In this document: positions 25,554-32,246 of the stretch, one piece after another
Position numbering within the stretch: the first letter of the stretch is position 1
Layout: each line of letters starts with the position of its first letter
Source of the DNA: Desulfuromonas sp.
GTDB lineage: Bacteria > Desulfobacterota > Desulfuromonadia > Desulfuromonadales > Geothermobacteraceae
Reading direction: 5' to 3'
Assembly: GCA_002868905.1 (NCBI GenBank)
Contig: PKUA01000083.1
Location: forward strand, 1-32,246
Length of the DNA: 32,246 bases
The notes under the pieces: generated by a model
What the model was told of the DNA's origin: nothing
The model's database searches: none
The model's input: the letters and a program-made list of their open reading frames with translations, nothing else
Translations under genes and position numbers: made by a program

Positions 25554-26255
25554 GGCCGCTGTGGCCCTCCATGGTCTGAAAATTATCGGAGTGGTCATCC
25601 AAACAGGACAAGTTTGGCAAAACCGCGGCCGACCCATAAAATAATGGCAGAAAAGATAGTTATTCTTGTCTATCGCAGTGACGTTAAAACATCAAAAAAG
25701 GCAGGTCAATATCGGTGTAGAAACAAAAATACTTGGAAAATGGGAAGCTTGTGATTTCAAATTCTTACGCAGTCTTCCCATTTTTTGTTTCTGCCCAAAT
25801 ACCCATAAAAAAAATAGGAACGTTCCATGATCCGACAAAAAAAATGGGAAGATCCCCAACACACATTTTTGTCTGCCTAAAACTCTGCTTTATGATTTTG
25901 ACAGAAAACAGATCAACCTGCCACCCCTAACTCCCCGAATATCTCTGCTACCACTCATCACCCCTTCGGAACCCCAAGCAAAAATGGACAGCAACCCTAG
26001 GACACGAAGGTTGCAATATTTATGATCAAGCAAACGGTTGGCCCTCTTTGGCTTACTGATCACCCAGAAAGTCTTCTTTCGAATCCTACTGCCTATCTGG
26101 TGTATGGGGTCATCTCAAGCTAAAAACAACTCAATTTTTCGCCTTACATTTCCTCGTGTGATGTGAGCAGAGTTCTGAACCGACGAATCTAGCTGTTCTT
26201 GTAACTTCTGATGTCTTTAAAGGCAGGCCGTTATTGTCCGCGCCTTGAAAGCTGT
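25554..26255. other. AT-rich intergenic region, no convincing gene
   Basis: About 700 bases between the GGDEF gene and the P-type ATPase end contain only short open frames without Shine-Dalgarno or family motifs. The part up to 25553 may be leader of the GGDEF gene. The middle holds a repeated motif described separately. I see no terminator with a T-tract for the ATPase operon, no tRNA and no known riboswitch. Confidence 0.6.
25719..25852. repeat. Repeated AAAATGGGAAG motif, inverted and direct
   Basis: AAAATGGGAAG occurs at 25737-25747, inverted at 25774-25784 (CTTCCCATTTT), and again direct at 25841-25851. The first pair is extended outward by AGAAACAAAAA / TTTTTTGTTTCT (25719-25729 and 25781-25792), giving an imperfect hairpin. 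A GGAACGTTCC palindrome is at about 25817-25826. It could be a transcript hairpin or the relic of a small repeat element. Confidence 0.5.
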
Positions 26256-28928
26256 TTATTGATTTACGAGAAACAAGCGCTTACGCAGATAGTCGGCACC
26301 AAAAATCAGCGGGATGCCCAGCCAGGCCGCCAAGTAGACATTTATATCAACCGGGCCGGTTCCGAGTACAGTCTGCAACCAGGGGACGTAGAGCAGAGCC
26401 CATGAGAACACGATCTGGATAGTGATTCCCGCCAGCATCAGGCGGTTCCTGAAGATCCCTATATCGAGACCGGCGCGCAAATTGTAGCGCCGTCCGATCA
26501 GGTTTCCGATCTGCATAAGGAGAATCGTCGCCAGTGCGATTCCGGTCGCCGAGCGATAAAGTGGATCATCCGCCGCCAGGTCGCTGCCATAGTGCCAACC
26601 ACCTTCCACTAATACCCAGAAGAACAGGCCAAGTGACCAGGCCGCCTCCAGAAGACCGAGGAACAAGTAGCTGTGGACCACCAGTCCAGGACTGAGCAGG
26701 CGAAAATCCCGGCTCCTGGGCGGTTGTTTCATAGCCTCTGGGTCCGGTGGTTCCTGCCCGAGGGCCATGGAGGGGACGATATCGGTGCCGAGGTCGATTG
26801 ACAGGATCTGGATCACGGTCAGAGCCAGCGGCACCGGCAGCAGGATATAAATAAGATAAGGGAGAATCTCCGGGCCGTTGCTCACCAGCACGTAATTGGT
26901 GAACTTGCGGATATTGAGGAAGACTGTACGCCCTTCCTCGATGCCGGCGACGATCGAGGCGAAATTATCATCGAGCAGAATGATCTGGGCCGAAGCACGG
27001 GCCACGTCAGTGCCGCTTTTCCCCATGGCAATGCCTATATCGGCAGCCTTGAGAGCTGGCGCATCGTTGACACCGTCACCGGTCATGGCCACCACCCGGT
27101 CCATATTCTTCAACGCCATGACAATCTTCATCTTCTGAGCCGGGCTGGTCCGCGCGAAAATCCGCACTCCGCTCTCGATCGCCTCCTCAAGTTCTGCCTC
27201 GGTCAGGCTTTCAAGGACTTCACCGGTCAGGACCATCTCCTTTGAAAGATTCTGAGTGACAATACCGCAACGTGTTGCAATCGCCAGAGCCGTATCCGGA
27301 TGGTCGCCGGTAATCATGATCACCGATATGCCGGCAGTATGGCAACTTTCCAGGGCCTGCGGGACCTCGGGGCGCAGCGGGTCTTCAACACCGAGGAAAC
27401 CATAAAGGACAAGATCCTTTTCCAATTGGTCCCGCTCGCAACTGCCCGTTACGGGTACGTCAAGATGACGCCCAGCAACCGCAACAACCCGGCAACCGGT
27501 CTCGGCCAATCTCTCCATGACAGCCTCAGCAGTCCTCAAGATCTCCTCGCTGGCCAACAAATTCTGATCATCGACCTCCCGTATTCGGGTCAACATCGGC
27601 CGGATCACCTCCCAGGCCCCTTTGACTGCAAAAACCTGTTGACCATCAACTAGGCCCAGCCCTGCCGCCCGTTTTTTGTCGAAATCGAAGACAAAATGCT
27701 TCACCCCTTCAGGGAGTTCCCGTCCCCCGGTTTCTTCGGTGAATTTATGTGCGATCGAAACATCAAGCGGGTCACCGCTGAAATGCTGGTCAGCAAGGTG
27801 GACATCGGAGGCGAACAATGCCATCTGCAACAAGGTCTGGCGATCCTGATTCGAACCCATATCCTCAGAAGAGGTCGGTGGCAACAACCTGGTCACAGCA
27901 AGCCTGTTCTGAGTCAGAGTCCCGGTCTTGTCAGTGCAGATGACCTGGGTCGCACCGAGCGCTTCGACGGCGTTCAGGCTTGTGACCAGAACGTTTTTGC
28001 GAGCCATGCGCAGACTTCCCATCGCTAGGGACAAGGTAAAGGTCGGCAACAGACCTTCCGGGACGTTAGCAACGATGATTCCCATCATGAAGACCAAGTT
28101 GACCCACAGAGAACGACCGCTAAAAACACCATAGAGGAAGAACGAGGTCCCGAGAGTCACGGCGATAATCGTCAGCACCCGGACCATGTGTGTGGTCTGC
28201 CGTTCGAGCGGCGAGGTCGTCCGTCTGATTGCCTGGGAGAGATGGGCGAGTTTACCGAATTCGGTGCGCAGGCCGGTAGCAAACACCACTGCCTGGCCGC
28301 TGCCGCGCATAACCAGACTGCCGGCAAAGGCGATGTTGCTACTCTCAACCAGCCGCCCCGCGACCGGTTCGGCCGTCAGAATAACCGGTCTGGCTTCGCC
28401 GGTCAGCGGCGCATTGTTGACGACAAGGTCTTCCGCTTCGACCAGCCTTGCATCGGCCGGCACACGGACGCCTTCGCCGAGCAGCAGCAAATCGCCGGGC
28501 ACCAGCATCTCAGCAAGAAGTGTCATGGTCTGGCCGTCACGGATTACTTCTACCCGCGCCGGCAGGAAAGCGCGAAGGGACTGCATGGCCTTCTCGGCGC
28601 GGTACTCCTGGATAAAGCTGAACAAAGCGTTGAGCATGGCAACACCGGCCAGCGCCCAGCCGAGGACCGACATGCTCTGTCCGGGCTGCACTGACTCGGC
28701 GACAAAGCAGATCAGCGCCGAGGCTACCAAAAGAAGGGTGAAGAAATTGGTGAACTGCCGCAGCAGGCTGCGGACCAACCGCCACGGGTCTTTGAACTCG
28801 ACGCTGTTGCGACCGACCTCGGCCAGACGCTCCGCTGCCTCGGCACCGCCAAGCCCCTGCGTACAACTACCAAGTGCACTGTAGACCCGTTCCGGCGGGA
28901 GATGTTGGATTTGGCGGGATTCGTTCAT
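26256..28928 (-). CDS. P-type cation ATPase, type IIC-like (Na,K-ATPase-like)
   Basis: This 890-residue inner-membrane pump uses ATP to move cations. It has the phosphorylation site CTDKTGTLTQ (Asp333), an actuator motif TGEA in place of TGES, and the hinge TGDGVNDAPALKAAD. Membrane residues match the Na,K-ATPase: M4 VANVPEGLLP, M5 SNGPEILPY (Ser-Asn-x-Pro-Glu) and M6 IDLGTDIVPS with two Asp. Hence it probably carries Na+ and/or K+ rather than Ca2+ alone; this is inferred from motifs. The ATG at 28928 overlaps the stop of the upstream USP gene (ATGA), so the two are translationally coupled. No beta or gamma subunit gene is present. The end of the operon shows no clear terminator. Confidence 0.92.
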   Translation of the reverse strand: MNESRQIQHLPPERVYSALGSCTQGLGGAEAAERLAEVGRNSVEFKDPWRLVRSLLRQFTNFFTLLLVASALICFVAESVQPGQSMSVLGWALAGVAMLNALFSFIQEYRAEKAMQSLRAFLPARVEVIRDGQTMTLLAEMLVPGDLLLLGEGVRVPADARLVEAEDLVVNNAPLTGEARPVILTAEPVAGRLVESSNIAFAGSLVMRGSGQAVVFATGLRTEFGKLAHLSQAIRRTTSPLERQTTHMVRVLTIIAVTLGTSFFLYGVFSGRSLWVNLVFMMGIIVANVPEGLLPTFTLSLAMGSLRMARKNVLVTSLNAVEALGATQVICTDKTGTLTQNRLAVTRLLPPTSSEDMGSNQDRQTLLQMALFASDVHLADQHFSGDPLDVSIAHKFTEETGGRELPEGVKHFVFDFDKKRAAGLGLVDGQQVFAVKGAWEVIRPMLTRIREVDDQNLLASEEILRTAEAVMERLAETGCRVVAVAGRHLDVPVTGSCERDQLEKDLVLYGFLGVEDPLRPEVPQALESCHTAGISVIMITGDHPDTALAIATRCGIVTQNLSKEMVLTGEVLESLTEAELEEAIESGVRIFARTSPAQKMKIVMALKNMDRVVAMTGDGVNDAPALKAADIGIAMGKSGTDVARASAQIILLDDNFASIVAGIEEGRTVFLNIRKFTNYVLVSNGPEILPYLIYILLPVPLALTVIQILSIDLGTDIVPSMALGQEPPDPEAMKQPPRSRDFRLLSPGLVVHSYLFLGLLEAAWSLGLFFWVLVEGGWHYGSDLAADDPLYRSATGIALATILLMQIGNLIGRRYNLRAGLDIGIFRNRLMLAGITIQIVFSWALLYVPWLQTVLGTGPVDINVYLAAWLGIPLIFGADYLRKRLFLVNQ

Positions 28929-29761
28929 AGGGCGCGATAGATGCCGACATCGCACGGCGTTTCATGGAGAATCCGTTCAATCGCAGCGTTGTGAAACACG
29001 CGATAAACGAGACTGCGTTCACTCAGGCCAAGCAGCATCAACTGGGATTTGAGTCTGCTGGCCTGCAACAGGATTTCATGGGCCCAGTCCGTGGCGATCA
29101 TGACGCGCTGATCGCAGCGAAATGGCAACGGGCCAAGAGAGTCTTCCATTTCGGTTCGGAAGCCTGTCAGGTATTTATGGCCCCAGTTTTTCAGCAGCAC
29201 TTCCGACTCCTGAGACAGGTGGGGATGCCGTAGCGGGTTGATCTGCATGGCCCGGCACATGTGAAGCGAGCGGAGATGAGTCCCAAACCTTCGGAGGAGC
29301 GGTTTGACCCGGGGATAGCCACCCAGATGCCCGGCGAGAGGAAGTAGCAGGTCATGGGGGTTGCCGAGCAGGCCGGGCTGCACGACCCTGAACGCCACAA
29401 CAGGGCACTGGTTCATGCACAGCAGTTTCTCCGAAATGGTTCCGGACAAGTACTTTTGGCGCCGTGGCCTGACCCGGGTGCCGCAAACCAGGAGGGCCTC
29501 AGGATCGGCAGGGGTGGCCTGACACAGTGTGCGGTGTACGGATAACCCCATGGGAAGATGCTGCGGCAGGAAGTTGACGTTACAGGAAGCGCACTCTCCG
29601 GCCAGCACATTGAAGCGGGTTTCCACGACTTCTGGGCTGACCCTGCCATCCAGCACATGGAGCACCAGTAGCTTGCGATCCTCCTCCATTGCGGCGAAAC
29701 GAATGGCGTAGCGGGCCACCCAGTCGTCATAGATCGAACCGTCGTGCGCCAGTATGATCAT
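28925..29761 (-). CDS. Tandem universal stress protein
   Basis: This 278-residue protein holds two Usp-like halves: the first starts MIILAHDGSIYDDWVARYAI and ends near PVVAFRVVQPG; the second spans about residues 135-278 and ends ILHETPCDVGIYRAL. The second-half NTP-binding loop resembles LLGLSERSLVYRVFHNAAIERIL. The first loop (GTRVRPRRQKYLSGTISEKLL) is a looser match to GxxG-x9-G(S/T). GGAGG five bases before the ATG supports the start. It is coupled by four bases to the P-type ATPase downstream, suggesting it senses ATP or ion status for that pump, an inference. Confidence 0.85.
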   Translation of the reverse strand: MIILAHDGSIYDDWVARYAIRFAAMEEDRKLLVLHVLDGRVSPEVVETRFNVLAGECASCNVNFLPQHLPMGLSVHRTLCQATPADPEALLVCGTRVRPRRQKYLSGTISEKLLCMNQCPVVAFRVVQPGLLGNPHDLLLPLAGHLGGYPRVKPLLRRFGTHLRSLHMCRAMQINPLRHPHLSQESEVLLKNWGHKYLTGFRTEMEDSLGPLPFRCDQRVMIATDWAHEILLQASRLKSQLMLLGLSERSLVYRVFHNAAIERILHETPCDVGIYRAL

Positions 29762-29809
29762 GCATCCTCCCCAGACAGCGGTTGCGCAGTCGGCAATCCA
29801 ACTGCGCCC

Positions 29810-29908
29810 TCAGCTCAGCAGCCCATCAACAATCAGCCGGGACGCCTCCTCGCTGTCGAAACTTTGGGAGATGAAAGCTTTGATAGCGAGGAAGATAAAC
29901 TTTAGGTG
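29810..29908 (-). pseudogene. Possible remnant of a truncated gene's 3' end
   Basis: A 32-codon open stretch on the minus strand reads HLKFIFLAIKAFISQSFDSE and ends EEASRLIVDGLLS before a TGA, with an in-frame stop directly upstream and no start codon. It looks like the C-terminus of a real protein rather than random sequence, but I cannot name it. It sits where GC-rich DNA gives way to AT-rich DNA. Confidence 0.3.
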
Positions 29909-29970
29909 TTAAGGCCCATTACTCACCACTTAATGCTTCAGATAACCAAATTCGTTAGCTTAATTTTGTA

Positions 29971-30675
29971 TCAATGTTTCTGCTGTAGCTCTGCGAGCAT
30001 ATCAAATTGAATTTCTTGAATTTTCATCAGGCGTTCCCATTGTCGAGATAAAAGGTGGTCGATCTTTTCATGAAGGTGTCTAATTTCCAATTCAGCCTTC
30101 AGATTTACTTGATAATCATGCTGAGAACGGAGTCTGTCTTTGGCATTGTGACGATTCTGACTCATCATGATGATCGGTGCCTGAATGGCTGCAAGACATG
30201 ACAGAAGTAAATTGAGAAGAATGAATGGGTAAGGGTCCACCGGTCGGTTTAAAAACACCATTGAGTTTATGGCAATCCAGGAGATAATGAAGATCCCAAA
30301 GGCAATAAGGAACCACCAACTTCCCCCAAAGCTGGCAATACGATCTGCCAGGCGTTCCCCCATTGACCATTTCTGCTCAAATTCTGCATCAATGTTGGTT
30401 GCTAAAACTTGGTGTGCTTGAATGCTTTCCATGACTTCTTGTTCGAGAGAAGTTAACTCCCCTTTTTCTGACACCAGAAGTTGCTGAACATATTTATCCC
30501 TGTAATGGGACAGGTCTTTACGGCAAAGGTAATTCTCAATAGACCAGTCGGGATGCTCGGATTGAATCACTTGGACGACCGTATTGCGAACGAGGGCACC
30601 AGCAGTCATCTCCTGAAGAGGAAACTTCTTCCCACAGATTGAGCAGGTATGCACACTTTTTTGATTCTGCTGCAT
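29971..30675 (-). CDS. DUF1003 membrane protein with N-terminal zinc-type motif
   Basis: This 234-residue protein has a short N-terminal cysteine motif (CSICGKKF, with a further Cys near residue 51) and two membrane helices (WWFLIAFGIFIISWIAI and the ILLNLLLSCLAAIQAPIIMM segment). The DUF1003 hallmark follows the second helix: MSQNRHNAKDRLRSQHDYQV then NLKAELEIRHLHEKID. A helical C-terminus may be a coiled coil. GAGGT about six bases before the ATG at 30675 supports the start. The function of DUF1003 is unknown. The DNA is AT-rich compared with the genes to the left. Confidence 0.86.
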   Translation of the reverse strand: MQQNQKSVHTCSICGKKFPLQEMTAGALVRNTVVQVIQSEHPDWSIENYLCRKDLSHYRDKYVQQLLVSEKGELTSLEQEVMESIQAHQVLATNIDAEFEQKWSMGERLADRIASFGGSWWFLIAFGIFIISWIAINSMVFLNRPVDPYPFILLNLLLSCLAAIQAPIIMMSQNRHNAKDRLRSQHDYQVNLKAELEIRHLHEKIDHLLSRQWERLMKIQEIQFDMLAELQQKH

Positions 30676-31155
30676 GGGGTACCTCGCTTTTTGTAATATC
30701 AATCACTTACGTTTTTCATGGGTTCTTCCATCCCGTCAACTTCTGCGTTGTGGGCCGAAGGACTTCCCTCACACCTCCTGTTTGCTCGGTTATATACACA
30801 ACATTCGGCTCACGGTGCTAAATAGTTGAGGTCAGATATTTAAAGTCATGGTGACGGCAAAAGTCATTCATTTCCCTTGTCGGGCATCCATCCTCATCGC
30901 CGGATAATGAAAAAAATAAAAGTAAACATCATATAGACTCTGATAAATCAGACACAATTGAGTGATTTGACTACTATTAAAAATATCATGAGGTCTTCCA
31001 TATGCAATAATCTCAGATTTTTCCTTGATCAACTTAATCTCATGAGTTAATCGCCCGATCAATCAACAAACATGTAAATATGTTCATTTTTTTTAAATAA
31101 AAAAACGCCTATGAGGCGTTTAATTTAAAGGGGTATTGAGTTTTTTTAGTTGAGC
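30676..31155. other. AT-rich intergenic region, no convincing gene
   Basis: About 480 bases between DUF1003 and hsp20 hold only a 64-codon open frame without motifs. The hsp20 terminator lies at its right end; an upstream TTGACG on the minus strand near 30735 has no matching -10 at normal spacing. I see no RNA gene. Confidence 0.55.
31096..31121 (-). terminator. Rho-independent terminator after hsp20
   Basis: On the minus strand AAACGCCT and AGGCGTTT form an 8-bp stem over a CAT loop (31121-31103), followed by TTTTTTATTT. It is about 35 bases after the hsp20 stop. Confidence 0.8.
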
Positions 31156-31647
31156 TCAATGAACTTTCTTGTCTTTTTTCTGATCGGCAACACCTTCGAT
31201 TAAAATTTTTCTTTCCGCCGATATTTTCTTTTCAATCGGCATGGAAATAATCAGCAATCCATTGTCGAATTTTGCTTGAATCTTTTCTGAGTCAACGCCA
31301 TCGGGTAGATTTAACCGACGAACAAATGAACCATAATGAGATTCCCGAACAAAATAATCAGCGTCTTTCGATTCCTTTGCCGCCTCCCTTTTTCCATGCA
31401 GAGTCAGAATGTCACCATCAATGCTAAGATCTAAATCGTCTGATCTCACACCGGGCAACTCTGCTTCAATAAAAAACTTTTTGTCCTTCACATAAGAATT
31501 GATGGCTGGCATCAACTGAAGCTTCCCTTCTCCTCCAACCTGTTTTGTAAGGCCAAATGTGCGCCGAAAGAGTTCGTCCATTTCGCGATGCATTGATCCT
31601 AGTTCTTGCGAAAAACCGTGGAATGGGTCCCAGCGAATCGGTAACAT
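31156..31647 (-). CDS. Hsp20/alpha-crystallin small heat shock protein
   Basis: This 163-residue protein is an ATP-independent holdase chaperone. The N-terminal arm (MLPIRWDPFHGFSQELGSMH) is followed by an alpha-crystallin domain: FFIEAELPGVRSDDLDLSID, GDILTLHGKREA, GSFVRRLNLP and NGLLIISMP (the GxLxxxxP signature). The C-terminal ILI in RKILIEG is the IxI oligomerisation motif. AAAGGG nine bases upstream supports the ATG. No CIRCE or clear sigma32 promoter was recognised upstream. It is probably expressed with the SAP-domain gene upstream. Confidence 0.94.
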   Translation of the reverse strand: MLPIRWDPFHGFSQELGSMHREMDELFRRTFGLTKQVGGEGKLQLMPAINSYVKDKKFFIEAELPGVRSDDLDLSIDGDILTLHGKREAAKESKDADYFVRESHYGSFVRRLNLPDGVDSEKIQAKFDNGLLIISMPIEKKISAERKILIEGVADQKKDKKVH

Positions 31648-31738
31648 TTTTATAACCCTTTCTGTGTTTGAATACCCCCGTGCTCAAGGCACCGAGAGGT
31701 CCATCTCATTACGTTCATGGACCAACTGTGTATTGGGT

Positions 31739-31936
31739 TTAATGTCGTAAGTCATATTTTTGGCAGTCTTCCATCCAAAGACAATTGTTTTGTCCACAAC
31801 AATCTGAATGACCAGTTTGGTAGCATTGTGGATTCCCTTCTTCGGCTTGAATTTCCCTAATCAAATCTGTTTTATTGAATTGGGCTGCTTTGATACCATG
31901 TTGTTTTGCAATCGATCGAACATCAGAAACTTTCAT
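31739..31936 (-). CDS. Small SAP/Rho-N domain protein with Cys-rich tail
   Basis: This 65-residue protein begins MKVSDVRSIAKQHGIKAAQF, a SAP or Rho N-terminal helix-loop-helix likely to bind nucleic acid. The tail has five cysteines (CYQTGHSDCCGQNNCLWMED then C), a pattern I recall in small conserved Desulfuromonadales proteins; it may bind zinc. GGAG six bases upstream supports the ATG. It lies 21 bases after the unknown partial gene and 91 bases before hsp20 on the same strand, so all three may be co-transcribed. Function unknown. Confidence 0.75.
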   Translation of the reverse strand: MKVSDVRSIAKQHGIKAAQFNKTDLIREIQAEEGNPQCYQTGHSDCCGQNNCLWMEDCQKYDLRH

Positions 31937-31957
31937 GACAACTCCAGAATTTGGATT

Positions 31958-32246
31958 TTAGCTGTTAATGTTTCGTTTTTTTATTGGCCTGATGAAAGAC
32001 TGTCGATCATCATCCTCTACAAGAACGCTGATATTCAAACTGATAAGAAAATCAGAGACTTTAATCCCTTCAACGTAGCCTTCATGCTCTTTCAGAAGGG
32101 AAAAATTAATTGATGATTGAGGAAGCATTGCGTAATGAGTCTTCCCCCTTACCCGAAGTTTTCTTACAAAGATTTGGTCAGAAAATTTATGGTAATAAGA
32201 CTCCAAAACTTCTATCGTTTCACCTTGTCTTATATTTATGCTTGAA
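31958..32246 (-). CDS. Hypothetical protein, partial (5' end outside window)
   Basis: The minus-strand frame is open to the window edge and ends in a stop at 31958; an internal TTG at 32206 is not needed as a start. The visible 95 residues read SSINIRQGETIEVLESYYHK onwards, with basic KLRVRGKTHYAMLPQSS and an acidic/basic C-terminus RPIKKRNINS. I do not recognise a family. Alternating hydrophobic residues suggest beta strands. It is AT-rich like its neighbours. Confidence 0.55.
   Translation of the reverse strand, partial: SSINIRQGETIEVLESYYHKFSDQIFVRKLRVRGKTHYAMLPQSSINFSLLKEHEGYVEGIKVSDFLISLNISVLVEDDDRQSFIRPIKKRNINS

Noticed and set aside
25733-25930. 65-codon plus-strand open frame in the AT-rich gap
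   Set aside because: It overlaps the repeated motif, lacks a ribosome site and has no domain.
30868-31062. 64-codon minus-strand open frame between DUF1003 and hsp20
   Set aside because: No ribosome site, no motif and strongly AT-rich; likely chance.
31648-31738. Sigma32 or CIRCE element upstream of hsp20
   Set aside because: A CTTGAG-like box is present but there is no matching -10, and no CIRCE inverted repeat.

Overview
The window looks like chromosomal DNA of an anaerobic, metabolically flexible bacterium, most likely a member of the Desulfuromonadales (Desulfuromonas/Geobacter-like, Desulfobacterota). This is inferred from the gene order holB - PSP1/RicT-like - metG - TatD/radical-SAM fusion, a class I hybrid cluster protein, a c-type cytochrome, an AmmeMemoRadiSam protein B and several c-di-GMP-related proteins. 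It is not proven by any marker gene. Most of the window is GC-rich and densely coding. I see no insertion sequence, phage module or CRISPR array.

Layout. 1-4.9 kb (+): the end of holB, a RicT-like PSP1 protein, metG, a strong hairpin, then a TatD nuclease fused to a radical SAM domain. 4.9-5.9 kb (-): a PilZ protein and an EVE-domain protein. 6.0-9.3 kb (+): hcp under a likely CRP/FNR-type (HcpR-like) promoter, a 17-bp terminator, an MFS transporter and a small FmdB-type zinc ribbon. 9.3-10.9 kb (-): a PHP phosphoesterase and a TesA-like SGNH hydrolase. 10.8-14.1 kb (+): an ABC ATPase and a large FtsX-type permease, divergent from and overlapping the TesA-like gene. 14.1-16.6 kb (-): a dihydroorotate dehydrogenase-like flavoprotein, a DUF1460 protein and a c-type cytochrome. 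16.7-17.7 kb (+): an M28 peptidase. 17.8-25.6 kb (-): a GAF plus degenerate HD-GYP protein, an O-methyltransferase, a coupled TauE / Memo-like / SprT-like operon, tRNA-Cys with its terminator, an MTH1187 thiamine-binding protein, a CNT nucleoside transporter and a degenerate GGDEF membrane protein. 25.6-26.3 kb: AT-rich non-coding DNA with a repeated motif. 26.3-29.8 kb (-): a tandem universal stress protein translationally coupled to a type IIC-like (Na,K-ATPase-like) P-type ATPase. 29.9-32.2 kb (-): an AT-rich segment carrying DUF1003, Hsp20, a small SAP/Rho-N protein and an unidentified partial gene.

How the genes fit together. Several groups are recognisable: translation and replication housekeeping; nitrosative stress (hcp); the conserved tesA/ybbA/ybbP-type envelope cluster; an ion-transport/stress pair (USP plus P-type ATPase); and a small stress-protein segment. 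Three proteins are linked to c-di-GMP, and the two enzymatic-type domains among them have lost key catalytic residues. The set therefore looks more like c-di-GMP sensing than turnover.

I do not see a clear, wholly new multi-gene system. The best leads are the GGDRF protein with an intact I-site, the coupled Memo/SprT pair, the USP-ATPase operon, the hcp promoter architecture, an apparent in-frame insertion in the DHOD-like protein, and the composition break with a truncated gene end near 29.9 kb. Starts were chosen from Shine-Dalgarno sequences and the usual N-termini of each family; all family assignments are from recognition of motifs, without database searches.
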